Shown piece after piece: positions 46,453 through 58,460 of a DNA stretch of 64,000 nt (position 1 is the stretch's first letter; every line of letters begins with the position of its first letter). The translations under genes were made by a program, and so were the position numbers. The stretch spans positions 6,438,580-6,502,579 of the forward strand of contig NC_088678.1 of NCBI RefSeq assembly GCF_950023065.1, written 5' to 3'. The notes under the pieces are model-generated. The model saw nothing but the letters and a program-made list of their open reading frames with translations, did no database searches and was not told the origin of the DNA. The stretch is from Planococcus citri (lineage: Eukaryota; Arthropoda; Insecta; Hemiptera; Pseudococcidae).

Positions 46453-49400
46453 AGATTCTTCCAAAGTATTTTTAATAAAATTGAAATAAAAATAATTTTC
46501 AATACACTTACTTCCTTAATTTATGGTAAATTCTTTGCCAATCGATCGACGATCGTGGTTCGTTCGAGTCTAGAACGAAATTAATTTGTTGTTGGGTAAA
46601 ATGGAAGCAGCATAGTTCTCTCCAAATTCTTTGTTCGTCGCATACTCGAGCCATCACCGAATACGCTTTACTGCTCGCTTCTAAGTCTTTATGGTCTGCC
46701 AACCTTAATAATATCTCTCGAACGCATTCTTCGGGCAGATTTTCTAATTTAGGAAACGATTCGTCACTCGGCTATTAAAAAAGAAAAAAAAACAATCAGC
46801 ATTTTCTCCAAAGGTAGGTAGGTAAGTACAATGTATACTTACTTCGCGTATTTGTATACTATTCGCAATATCTACGATTCGATTAATAGTATTAAGATGA
46901 TTCTCCCAAAGTTGCGTGGATCCCAAAGGGTAACCCCAACAAGCGCAATTAATCATCAGTCGTAACTGATCCAAGAGTTTATTCAACAAATGTATATTCT
47001 GTTGACTGGTCGAAACTATAAAATAAAATAAAAAAACGAACCGATATAAATAAGTAAGTATAGGTATAAATCTTTCTCCAAGTCATAAAATATAATAAGT
47101 ACGAGAAGATGAGGAAATAATCCGCAATTACGATCGAATTACCTTGTTGGGCGACTTCTTCCAGCATTTTAAATAGCACCTTTTGAGCGCATCCAGAAAG
47201 AGCCGGCAGTTTATACGTAATAAGTAAGTCTAATAATTTGCAAATATAATTAAACCTACGAACATCGTGCACAGCCGATTTGAAGTCTAATCTTTTGAAA
47301 GCGTCGCTTAAACCGTTAAATCCGGCGATCTGTGGAAAATAATTTGATTATATTAGCGGACAGAATTCATTATACAAATATGATATAAGAAGTAGGTATG
47401 CAAAGAGTTATGTATTTGGTGACTGAAGGTTGCCATTTTTTCAAGTGGTAGGTAATGAGTTACCATATTTTTTTCAAGTAGGTGCTACGAAAGTGGACCT
47501 AATTATAATTGAAGAGGAAGAGAGGGAAGTAAAAGTCGATTGATGATGGTTTTCAGGTGATCTGAAACTTCCAGCGAGTTTTTGGTTTCTCCAGTTTTTA
47601 AAAAAGTGATGTAAATTCAGTAAAAATGAAATTCGGCACCAATAAACTCATATTTTGGGGTCTTTTAGGCCATTTTTATGGATTCAGACACACAGGTATT
47701 TTCTAAATTAGCTTGTTCTATTGGAAACAAAAAATTTTCTCGAGCCATTATTTTTGAAAAAAAAAAAATGAAAAATGTAGGTATGGTTCGGAACTAGCGA
47801 ATGAAAAAAACTGAAATTTATTTTGTATTCAATTTTTGACCTACTCAGTCAACGGGAGGTGGTTTTGAGCTATTCTGGAGCCTCCAGTAGATTTTCGGGT
47901 TCTCCAAAATTTGAAAAAAAATTAATTTTGGCCCATATTTTTAAATTAACTTGTTTCAGTCCACATGCAAAATTTTCTACAGCAATTATTTTAAAAAAAA
48001 AAATGGTTATCGAACGAGAGGAGAGCAAGAAAAAAGTTGAAATTTGGTCTGTACCCCATTTTTGACCTCTCGAGTCAATTGGTATTGATTTTGAGTTGTT
48101 CTGGAACCTCTAACTTATTTTTGGTTTCTCCAGTTTAAAAAAAAAAAAAAAAAAAAAAAAATGGAATTTAGTAATTGCTCAAAAGTTTACTTCTGAAATT
48201 GAATAGCAAAAACTTCGCACCCGAAGAGGCTAAAAGAATGCTCAATAAACACCAGACAAAAATTATTTTAGCTGAAATTCATTTTTGGTACTTCCATTGC
48301 AATTTAAAATTCCTGAAGAAAATCAAAAACTTCCTAGAACCTCCAGAATGGCTTAAAACTGATGGTTTTTGAAAAGGGGGAGGGGGGGAGGATCGAATTC
48401 GAAGTAATTATTCGCACGAAATTCATTTTGGTTGAGAACAAATTTTACGAAAATATTAAAAAATCGTCATAAAAACAATACTTTTAAATATTCTAAATTT
48501 TTAAAAATTCAACAAAAATTTAAAAAAAATGAGCAAAGTTGTCTCCTGAAATTTTAGCTACCTGTGAGGGGGATGGGGGTCTCAAGACATGACATTTCGG
48601 TCTAGTTTGTTTGTTTTTCAAGGAGGGGAGGGCCCGGAGGGGGTGGTGGTTTGAAAAAAATAACATCAGAAAATTTACACAAAAAAAATCGTGAGTACAT
48701 AAACTTAATTAATTTTTTTTCTCATAAAGAGATTGAAAAATGTTCACAGACTTTTATTTCATTGAATTGAGTTCTTCGACTTTTTTGGTGGGGGGAGGGG
48801 TGAGGAGTGGTTGTAAAGGCGGATCAGCATTGCTTGGGAGATCGTGGGAGGTTTTATTTTTTAAAAAAAGGGGATTACCTACTTGTTTAGAAGAATTTTG
48901 AGGAGTAAAATGGAAAATTTTCAAAATTTTTTTTTTAATGATTATTTTTAATTTTAGGGAGCTTACGGAAGTACTTTTTTTTTGTCTTGAGGTAAAATAA
49001 AAAAAAAGGAATTTTTTTCAAAAATCCAACAAATTTTTGGAGTGAAAGTATTTTTTAAAAGAAACTTGTAAATATGAACCACAATCAACATGCGAGTTTT
49101 TTCAGTTCCTTTTTCCATTTTGAAGAACTATTGCACGATTTTCCTGGATTCTAATTAGTCGGGGAGCCCACTTGAGGATAAATTGCACCCCCCCCCCCGG
49201 TTGATCCTCCGGGACAACTTTTTTCTTAAAGGGGGAGTCCTAAGGAACATTTCTAGCCCTTGTACTTGAAAAAAAAGTGGCCCCTACTTACAAAATGGCG
49301 GCCATTTTGATTGACAGGTCAGCCAAAATCGCAGATTTTGCGTTCCAACATAGGACTTGCACAAAATTTTTCAAACCGTATAAAGGTAGATCGAAAGATC

Positions 49401-52400
49401 AAGCAAAAATTTATCAACTGTTAAAATTTCAAGTGCTAAAGCGCGTTTTTCGATTTTTGGTGAATTTTTGAAAATCAAATTTAGGCCAAAAATGAGGGAA
49501 AAATCAAAATTTTACCAAATTGACCAAGAAAGCTGAAATTTGGGATATACCCTATTTTCGACATGGCAAATTGATTGGAAACTGTTTCAAACCATTTTGA
49601 GCAGTTCTGGAGCCTCCAGCAGATTTTTGAAACTCGAAATTCCCACAAAATTTCATCAAATGGAGTTGGATAGCCGAAATTTACTCTGCAAACTAATATC
49701 AATACGCTACGAAGTCAACTGCAGGGGGATTTCAAGTCGTTTTGGAGCCTCCAGCAATTTTTTGAAAATTACTGGAGCCTCCAGTACATTTTTGAAACTT
49801 GAAATTTCTCCAAAATTTCATCAAACGAGATAGAAAGTCGAAATTCATTCTGCAAACTAATTTCAATACGCTATGAAGTCGCCTGCTGGTGGATTTCAAG
49901 TCGTTTCGGAGCCTCCGGCAATTTTCTGAAAATTACTGGAGCCTCCAGTAAATTTTTGAAAATTACAGGAGCCTCCAGTACATTTTTGAAACTTGAAATT
50001 TCCCCAAAATTTCATCAAACGAGATAGAAAGTCGAAATTCATTCTGCAAACTAATTTCAATACGCTATGAAGTCGCCTGCTGGTGGATTTCAAGTCGTTT
50101 TGGAGCCTCCGGCGACTTCTTGAAAGGTCGTATGGCGTAGTAGCTGGAAGCTTCAAAACCATTTGAAACCACCATGTAGTCGACTTCATATCGTATTGAA
50201 ATTAGTTTGTGAAGTAAATTTGGGCTTGCCAGTTGCCAACTCCATTTGGTAAAATGTTGCGGGAATTTCAAGTTTCAAAAATCTACTGGAGGCTAGGCTC
50301 CAGTAATTTTCAAAAAGTTGCTGGAGGCTCCAAAATGACTTAAACCCACCCGAAGTCGTCTTCAGAGGGTGTTAAAATTGGAGTGTAGAGTAAATATCAG
50401 CTTTCCATCGCCATTTGATGAAATTTTGTGAAAATTTAAAGTTGGTTTCAGAAATCTACTGAAGGCTCTAGTAATTTTCAAAAAGTCGCTGGAGGCTCCA
50501 AAACGACTTGAAATTCTCCTGCAGTTGACTTCGTAGCGCATTGAAATTAGTTTTCAGAATAAATTTCAGCTTTCCAACTCCATTTTGATGAAATTTTGAG
50601 GAAATTTCAAGTTCCAAAAATCTGCTGGAGGCTCCAGAACTGCTCAAAACGGTTTGAAACAATTTCCAATCGATTTGCCATGTCGAAAATAGGGTATATC
50701 CCAAATTTAAGTTTTCTTGGTCAATTTGGTAAAATTTTGATTTTTTCCCCTCATTTCTTAATTTGATTTTCAAAAATTCACCGAAAATCGAAAAACGCAT
50801 TTTAGCAATTGAAATATTGACAGGTGATAAATTTTTGCCTGATCTTTCGATCTGCCTTTGTACGGTTTAAAAAATTTCGTGCAAGTCCTATGTTGGAACG
50901 CAAAATCTGCGATTTCGGCTTACCTGTCAATCAAAATGGCCGCCATTTTGTAAGTAGGCACTTTTTTTTAGCACAAGGGCTAGAAACGTTCCTTAGGACT
51001 CTCCCTTTAAGAAAAAAGTTGTCCCGGAAAATCGACAGGGGGGGGTGTCAAATTTATCCTTAAGTGGGCTCCTCGACTAAATGATCTGCTTGAAATTTTG
51101 TTTCAATTTGTATAATACATCGGTACCGATATTTTTGCCAATTTCTGATAATTTTTAGGGATTTTTTTTCACAATTTTACACAGTTATTCGATACTTAAA
51201 AAATTTTGCTTAAACTGCCCACTCTCCCCCCGCCTTCTGAAAAAATATTCCAAATATTATTTCATTTTTTTTAACCGAATTCCTTAGCAGTGCTCTTTTT
51301 GCCACATTTTGAAAAAACGGAGAAACTGGGAGAGCCTTGATGAGGGATCGAATAATAGAATACATAGGTAGGTTTGAAGAGAAGGTAATTAATCTTCAGT
51401 TGAAATTAGATAAATAGGTACGTGTGGGAGGTGTCTCAACTACCGGAGAAATTTTCCAACTGGACATTTGACTAAATCGAAATAGTCAAAAGTCAAAATT
51501 TCATTTTCTAAAGTGCATTTTTCGTTTTTTGGAGAACTTCTAAAAATCAAATTTGGGCCAAAAATGGGAAAAAAATCAAAATTTTACCAAATTGACCTAA
51601 AAAGCTGAAATTTGTGTAATATACTCTATTTTGAACGCCTAAAATAGATTGGAAACAGTTTCGAAGAGTTTTCTGATCAGTTCTGTAACCTTTAGCAGAT
51701 TTTTGAAGATTGAAATTTCCATAAATAAATTTTGTCCAATCAAGTTGGAAAACTGAAATTTACTTTTAACCCTGATTTCAACATGCTAAAGTTGGTTGGA
51801 GATGGTTTCAAACCATTCTAGAGCCTTTAGTCATATTTTGGAAATTCAGATTTTCAAAAATTTTCACAAAAAATGTGAAAATTTCGTGCCAAAGTTCATT
51901 TATAAAGAATTTAACAGTCTCTATGGTACTTTTCGAAAATCTAGAATTTTCAAAATATGACTGGAGCCTCCAAAATGACTTGTTGAAACCTCCTCCAGGC
52001 GACTCAACATAAATATAAAGTAAAGTTCAGCTTTCCTACTTCATTGAGTAAAATTTTGAGAAAATTTAAAGTCTCAAAAATCCGCTGGAGGCTCCAGAAC
52101 TGCTCAAAAACGGATTGAAATCGTTTCCAATCGATTGAAAATCGGATACAAATACATAGTACATGGCAAATTTCAGCTTTATAAGTCAATTTGTCAAAAT
52201 TTTCATTTTCCCACCTTTTTGGTCCAAATTTGATTTTCAAAAATTCACCGAAAATCTCAAAGTTCAGTTCAGCTCCTGAAATTTTGACCGTTCAATTTAG
52301 CTTCGTCAGATCAAAAATTTTTCAGTCTCTCAAGATACCTCTCTTGTAACTCGTAGATCAAGATGACTTACTTCTTTGGTGCATTTAATCGTAATATGAC

Positions 52401-52424
52401 AATGTGGCTGTACTGTTCCGTCTC
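46185..52424 (-). CDS. Fbxo25: F-box protein, FBXO25/FBXO32 (atrogin-1) family; 5' end missing
   Basis: Five exons in one frame: 52424-52372, 47329-47143, 47015-46843, 46771-46512, 46383-46185. They total 872 nt, about 290 residues including the stop-proximal end. Human FBXO25 has about 358, so about 70 N-terminal residues should lie in upstream exons; the conserved DWRSPG start was not found in the rest of the window. Conserved blocks: IKCTKEIAGFNGLSDAFKRL, SAVHDVRRFNYICKLLDLL, the F-box LENLPEECVREILLRLADHK, then IIQLCRNCRCLFWKSIGHPC and the C-terminal PPQAFLTFFSL. F-box proteins recruit substrates to SCF (Skp1-Cullin1) ubiquitin ligases. The first listed exon is the least certain (homology short, splice sites and phase fit). 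The last intron is 128 bp and holds a 32-base T run. The ~5-kb intron contains foldback repeats. Confidence 0.85.
46417..46448. repeat. 32-base poly(T) homopolymer in a 128-bp intron
   Basis: A T run on the plus strand, read as A on the gene's own strand. It occupies a quarter of the intron between the last two F-box exons. Confidence 0.9.
47570..48360. repeat. Partial copies of the CTGGAG/CTCCAG family in the F-box intron
   Basis: Three diverged plus-orientation fragments contain GAGCTATTCTGGAGCCTCCA and TGAAATTTGGTCTGTACCCC-like phrases, near 47,580, 47,860 and 48,080. Confidence 0.5.
49157..51079. repeat. ~1.92-kb foldback element in the F-box intron
   Basis: The outer arms are inverted copies. 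GTCGGGGAGCCCACTTGAGG near 49,158 mirrors the GAGCCCACTTAAGGATAAA end near 51,078. ACAAAATGGCGGCCATTTTG (49,290) mirrors a copy near 50,935. CGCAGATTTTGCGTTCCAAC mirrors a copy near 50,895. Arms run about 49,157-49,700 and 50,520-51,079. The middle holds several ~130-190-bp repeats with GCAAACTAATTTCAATACGC and GGAGCCTCCAG, in one orientation on the left and the other on the right. No coding sequence and no clear target duplication. Confidence 0.85.
51480..52320. repeat. ~840-bp foldback element in the F-box intron
   Basis: The left arm (AAATTTGGGCCAAAAATGGG, ACCAAATTGACCTAAAAAGC, AGATTGGAAACAGTTTC) is mirrored by the right arm (GTTTCCAATCGATTG, GGCAAATTTCAGCTTTATAA, GGTCCAAATTTGATTTTC). The fold lies at about 51,890. 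It is a diverged relative of the preceding element and ends about 50 bp before the F-box exon at 52,372. Confidence 0.75.
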
Positions 52425-54030
52425 CTGCAACATAATAAATCAAATCGAACAATTTAAAATGTGAATCTAACCAAATCCAAGTCATCATGATATCTAACTA
52501 AGCCGATAGCAATGACAATGACCCTCCTCCAACAAACACAAACCGTATTGTGTAAAATTTCGCTCACTAAAAAACAACAAACAAACCCTAGCAAAAACCT
52601 TGACCATCGAGTTCAGACAATAGCTCATCACAGAGAGAGAATCTGCTCAGTATTGTAACTATTAAGTAAGTATACAAAAACATAAAAACCCAACCAAATC
52701 TGACTCATCGTGGTGCCGTTAACCTGCAAATGGCGAATACGAATACATAATGCGACAACTTTACCGTATCTTTGGGATATTGTCATTTCCATTTTTTTTT
52801 TGTACACCGGAGCAGAGATTACGGAATTAGGAAACGAATATAGCGGATTATGTTGTGATTGTGAGATGAGCTAAAACAGCAGTGTATGCTCATCTGATGG
52901 TGTTTGATTCTTTCATGTAGGTAGGTACTCGACACACAGCTTGGTACTGGTACCTCTACCTAGCTACAATATGTAATAGCTATCTAGACACAATATGCTT
53001 GTCATTATCGCGAATAAATCCAGCCAGCGGAACGGAAACACGCTTATTCGTCGAGTAATTTATAAATATTCCGAGGTATTTTTCTTTTCTGTCTTTTTCG
53101 AACTAATTTCTTGGCACCGCACGTACAATTATAGCGATGTATTTTCTTTTTACTCGATCTCACCTCCTCTCACGTGCACCGACAATCCGACATCTTTTCC
53201 CATTCCCAATGCCATCGACAACGACGACGACGACGGATATGGCTTCTCTTTTTTCACAACCTCTCGAGTCATCGCAAATGAGTAATGAGCTCGAATTTAT
53301 TTGTCTAAAGTCTCCCTTTTTGCCTCTCTTGCAATGTTTACTTCACTCGCTCGCTATATTGCCAATATTTCTATATCGAATATAGGATTTTCGGTCTACT
53401 TTCAAAACAATACTATAAGCTTTTGCTCTCAGTACACCACATAGGGAGTAGGTAGGTACTTTTTTTACCCCTATTTTTATATTTCATGTTAACAAACATA
53501 CGAGCATAACAGTAGGTATGATAAGTACTTTTTCGATGAAATTGTCACCATTTTTTTTTCTAAAAACACTGTGCTATAAAACAATAGCTCACGAGTCGTG
53601 TACATAGGGTTCCTGCCTCTTTCATCTCTCACATAGGCATTCTTTTACTCATGAACATAGAAATACAATAGGTACTCAAACGTAGACAATCGTTAAGTAT
53701 AGCTTACGTTAGGCTTACGAGTTTTGCTAATATAGATGAAGATGAATAACACAAAACGAACTTTATGCTATGGTACCTTCTACCTTCACCGTATGCTTAC
53801 AAAATGGGGTTACTTACCTATAGTGTTGCTTTATTTATTATGCAGAGGGTAGATCAGAAGGAAGAGGGAAGAAGGGAAATTTCTAACAAAAATATCATTC
53901 AACTTTTTTAAAAACCGTTTTAAAGTGAAATAATAAACTTCTCATATAAAAAGTATCGTTTGTATGTTTTTGATCGAAATATCACGCGGAATTCTAAAAG
54001 TCCAACAAATAGGTACAAAGAAGGACCTGA
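52425..54030. other. Intron or upstream DNA of the F-box gene, no exon found
   Basis: Mostly unique sequence, with CpG-containing parts near 53,030-53,280 (ACGACGACGACGACGG-like text at 53,220). If the F-box gene starts beyond this point, it is intronic. No DWRSPG-type exon is visible. Confidence 0.4.
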
Positions 54031-54039
54031 AGCTCCATG

Positions 54040-54480
54040 AAAGAGGTTTATTAAAAAAAAACCAAAGCTATATTCGTGTTCAGCGTTATCGAAAACATAT
54101 TATTTCATATGTCACACAAATGAAACAATTTTTTTTGGACTTTTACCTATTGGAGGGGGTACTGGGGGCCACGGGTGAGATCAATTTGAAAAACTAGGGC
54201 CATATTCGTGTTCAGCGATATCGAAAACATACTATTTCATGTGTCACACGAATGAAATCATTTTTTTGGACTTTTACGCCCTTGGGAGGGGAGGTGGTGG
54301 TGGTGCTAGGGACCGTGGATGAAATCAAATAAAAAATCTGACGTCATATTCGTGTTCAGCGTCACCAAAAACATACAATTCGATGCGTCACATGCCCCAG
54401 ATATTTTTTGGAAGTTTTGCCCAAATTTGGTGGAGGGGGTGCTCCCCTTGCATTGAAAGATCCCATCTCGATTCTCGAAA
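54040..54480. repeat. Repeat array (CATATTCGTGTTCAGCG family), copy B
   Basis: Three units at about 54,070, 54,200 and 54,345 share ATATTCGTGTTCAGCG, then AAAACATA and a TGTCACA-type word, spaced ~130-145 bp. They are the reverse complement of the family at 11.9-13.6 kb. Confidence 0.75.
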
Positions 54481-54529
54481 ACTGAATACTTCAAATTATA
54501 AATCACAGATCACTAGTGACTTTTGGTGA

Positions 54530-57500
54530 TTTGGAGGAAATATTTTGGCAAGTTAGCCACAAATTCTGCATGTTCTGGTAAATTACTAATAATTTCTGGT
54601 AATTTTCTGGTAAAATTTTGGGTAAATTGCTGGTAATACTGGTAATTTTTTTATAAATTAAGTACAAGTTATTTAGTCTCTGATAAATCACAAGTATTTT
54701 CTGGTAAATTGCTGGCAATTTACTAAAAATATTCTGATAATTTTTGGTATAAATTACAATATCTTTTGCAAAATTATAAATAGTTTCTGGTAAATTACGG
54801 ATACTCTGGTAAATTACAGGTAATTTCTGGTACATTACGGGTAATTTCTGGGAAATCGCGGATATTTTCTGGTAATTTTTGGGTAATTTATTGGTAATTT
54901 TTGGTAAATTATGGGAAGATTTTGGTAAATTATGAGTATTTTTGGCAAATTACAAGTAATTTATAATTTTTGGTAATATTACAGGTAATTTATAATTTTT
55001 GATAAATTACAAGTAATTTATAATTTTAGGTAAATTACAGGTTATTTAATTTTTGGTAAATTACGGCCTTTACAGGTAATTTTTTGGTAAATTACAGTAC
55101 TTTTTGGTAAATTACAGGTAATTTCTGGTAAATTACAGGTAATTTCTGGTAAATTACAGGTAATTTCTGGTAAATTACAGGTAATTTCTGGTAAATTACA
55201 GGTAATTTCTGGTAAATTACAGGTAATTTCTGGTAAATTACAGGTAATTTCTGGTAAATTACAGGTAATTTCTGGTAAATTACAGGTAATTTCTGGTCAA
55301 TTACAGGTAATTTCTGGTAAATTACAGGTAATTTCTGGTCAATTACAGGTAATTTCTGGTAAATTACAAGTAATTTCTGGTAAATTACAGGTAATTTCTG
55401 GTAAATTACAGGTAATTTCTGGTAAATTACAGGTAATTTCTGGTAAATTACAGGTAATTTTTGGTAAATCATGGGAAGATTTTAGTAAATTGTCAGTTTT
55501 TTTTTATGGAAAATTACTGGTAATTTATAACTTTTGGTAAATAATGGGTAATTTTTAATTTTTGGTATATTAAGGGTAATTTTTGGTAAATAATGGGTAA
55601 TTTTTAATTTTTGGTAAATTACGAGTAGTTTATAACTTTTGATAAATTACGGGTAATTTATCATTTTTGGTAAATTATGGGTAATTTATCACTTTTGGTA
55701 AATTACAAGTAATTTATAATTTTTGGTAAATTACAGGTAATTTATAATTTTTGGGAAATTACGGCCATTACAGGTAATTTTTTGGTAAATTACAGTACTT
55801 TCTGGTAAATTACAGGTAATTTCTGAGGTAATTTCTGGTAAATCATGGGAAGATTTTGGTAAATTATGAGTTTTTTAAAATTTTTATGGCAAATTACTGG
55901 TAATTTATAACTTTTGGTAAATTATGGGTAATTTATAACTTTTGGTATATTATGGGCCTGATTACGGGTAATTTTTGGTAAATGATGGGTAATTTTTAAT
56001 TTTTTGGTAAATTACAAGTAGTTTATAACTTTGCTTTGATAAATCACTTTTGGTAAATTACAAGTAATTTATAATTTTTGGTAAATTACAGGTAATTATA
56101 ATTTTTGATAAATTACAAGTAATTTATAATTTTAGGTAAATTACAGGTAATATATAATTTTTGGGAAATTACGGCCATTACAGGTAATTTTTTGGTAAAT
56201 TACAGTACTTTCTGGTAAATTACAGGTAATTTCTGAGGTAATTTCTGGTAAATCATGGAAAGATTTTGGTAAATTATGAGTTTTTTTATGGAAAATTACT
56301 GGTAATTTATAACTTTTGGTAAATTATGGGTAATTTATAACTTTTGGTATATTACGGGTAATTTTTGGTAAATAATGGGTAATTTTTAATTTTTGGTAAA
56401 TAATTAGGAGTAGTTTATAACTTTTGATAAATTACGGGTAATTCATAATTTTTGGTAAATTACAAGTAATTTATAATTTTTGGTAAATTACAGGTAATTT
56501 ATAATTTTTGGTAAATTATGGTGTATTACAGGTAATTTTTGGGTAAATTAAGGGTAATTTTGGGTAAGTTATGGGTAATTTTTGATAAATTATGGTTATT
56601 TTTGTTACATTATAGGTAATTTTTGGTAAATTAAGGGCAGAGCTGTGGGACCGAACCATCTCAAAACCAGAACTGATTAAATCCCGATTCAAATCCAATC
56701 CCAAAACCAAAATCGTTATTTTTCTTGATCCTGAAACTGAAAAAATCCCGGAACTGATATAATTTTGAACCCAAAACAATCCCGGAACTGAAACAAAATT
56801 AAAATAGTATCAGTTTTGGGATGTCAATTTGTGCCTTTTTCCTGCGATTTTATTTTGATAAATTGTCATTTTACATAATTTATCATCATTCATTCAGATT
56901 ATAATAAAAATTACTTGACGAATTAGGCAAAATATGTATTTAAAACGTTAAACTAATTACACCGCTGGATTCCCCATGTCAAAATATCCCATTTTTAGAC
57001 CCTTTGCAGGGTCCACTGGTCGATTTGGGTTTAAAATGGTTGAAATGGAAATCCCGAAACCGGAACCAAAATAATGTGTTTAATCCTGAAAAGAATCCTG
57101 AAACCTAAATAAAAATGTAGAAGAACGAGTCCCAAAACAAATCCAATCCTGAAATGAATAAATTTTGATCCCAAAACCGAAATCCAATCCCAAAATCATT
57201 TCGGTCCCACTGCTCTGATTACGGGTAATTTCTGATAAATTGCGGATAATTTCTGGTAATTTTGGGAAGTTTACTGGTAATTTTTGGTAATTTACGGGTA
57301 ACTTTTGGTAACTTACTGATAATTTCTGGTAAATTACTGGTAATTTCTGGTAAATTATTGATAATTTCTGGTAAATTACTGGTCAGTTCTGGTAAATTAC
57401 TGGTAATTTCTGGTAAATTACTGATAATTTCTGGTAAATTACTGATAATTTCTGGTAAATTACTGATAATTTCTGGTAAATTACTAATAATTTCTGGTAA

Positions 57501-57905
57501 ATCACTGGTAATTTCTGGTAAATTACTGGTAATTACTGGTAATCTCTGGTAGATTACTGGTCAGTTCTGGTAAATTACTGGTAATTTCTGGTAAATTACT
57601 GATAATTTCTGGTAAATTACTAATAATTTCTGGTAAATTACTGGTCATTTATGGTAAGTTAATGGTAATTTCTGATAAATTGCGGATAATTTCTGGTAAA
57701 TTTTGGAAGTTTACTGGTAGTTTTTGGTAATTTACGGATAAGTTTAGGTAAATTACGATAATTTTTGGTGAATTATTGATAATTTCTGGTAAATTACGGG
57801 TAATTTCCGCTAAATTAGGGGTAATTTCCGGTAAATTACGGGTGGTTTCCGGTAAATTACGGGTAATTTCCGGTAAATTACGGGTAAATTCTGGTAAATT
57901 CCTTT
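54530..57905. repeat. ~3.4-kb minisatellite of ~21-bp units (GGTAATTTCTGGTAAATTAC)
   Basis: The consensus unit is about 21 bp. The block 55,100-55,455 is nearly homogeneous, with ~17 consecutive units differing by occasional A/C changes. The flanks are increasingly diverged and include TTTATAATTTTTGGTAAATT variants of longer period. A second homogeneous block is 57,310-57,660 (TGATAATTTCTGGTAAATTAC). Because 21 is a multiple of 3, spurious open frames arise (VIYQKLP repeated on the minus strand). The array is interrupted by the hAT-like element at 56,638-57,217. Confidence 0.92.
56638..57217. mobile_element. 580-bp hAT-like MITE inside the 21-bp minisatellite
   Basis: The ends CAGAGCTGTGGGACCGAA and the mirror of CAGAGCAGTGGGACCGAA are flanked by ATTAAGGG (56,630-56,637) and ATTACGGG (57,218-57,225), 7 of 8 identical. 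The interior repeats AATCCCAAAACC/GATCCTGAAAC words and is unlike the minisatellite, so its edges are sharp. It is non-coding. Confidence 0.82.
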
Positions 57906-58140
57906 GTTTCTAGTAAATAATTTTAGTGTGCGTAGCACACTATTGGTTTCGTTTCGAAAGTTGAAAAATTCTTTGGCTCGAATGTTCTCTTAGAGGAATG
58001 GGCCGATTTTTTTGAATCTTTCGTAGGTAGGTGAGGCATAACTTGAGGGAGGGAATGTCGTAATTATAATTGCAATTACTCAATTAGCTTCTTGAGTAAT
58101 TGCAATTAATTACGAAAATTTGTACCAAAAAAAGAATAAA

Positions 58141-58460
58141 AAAGGGAAAAGGGCCATATCAAAAGGGAAGCCGACAAAAGCGAAGCCGACTTTAAATTTT
58201 CAAAATTGAACAATGAGAAAGGTATCAAAAGCGGCGCCGACAGTCAGTTAAATTTCTAAATTTATGTAACTCCACAGGGGTGATTTTTCGGAAATTAAAC
58301 AATGGGAAATGTTCTTACAACCCCATGCTGTGTTACATAAATTTGGAAATTTAACTGACTGTCGGCGCCGCTTTTGATACCTTTCTCATTGTTCAATTTT
58401 GAAAATTTAAAGTCCGCTTCGCTTTTGTCGGCTTCCCTTTTGATATGGCATTTCCCTTTG
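58141..58460. repeat. Inverted repeat with ~130-bp arms
   Basis: The left arm (ATCAAAAGGGAAGCCGACAA, AATTGAACAATGAGAAAGG, AGCGGCGCCGACAGTCAGTT; 58,141-58,273) is mirrored by the right arm (58,330-58,460). The loop is ~55 bp. A partial third copy (AATTGAACAATAAGAAAGG) is at 58,560-58,615. It lies in the 5' part of the candidate Helentron-like element. Confidence 0.85.

Noticed and set aside
52660..52740. Upstream exon of the F-box gene after an acceptor-like TTTGCAG on the minus strand
   Set aside because: The predicted peptide (MSQIWLGFYVF) does not resemble the conserved N-terminus of FBXO25/32, and the phase cannot be verified.
55092..55472. 126-residue open frame of VIYQKLP repeats on the minus strand
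   Set aside because: It is a by-product of a 21-bp minisatellite (21 is a multiple of 3). No start context, splice signals or non-repeat domain.
57262..57552. 96-residue frame of GKLLIIS repeats
   Set aside because: Same 21-bp satellite read on the other strand.
54530..57905. CRISPR array
   Set aside because: Units are contiguous with no unique spacers, and this is a eukaryotic genome.
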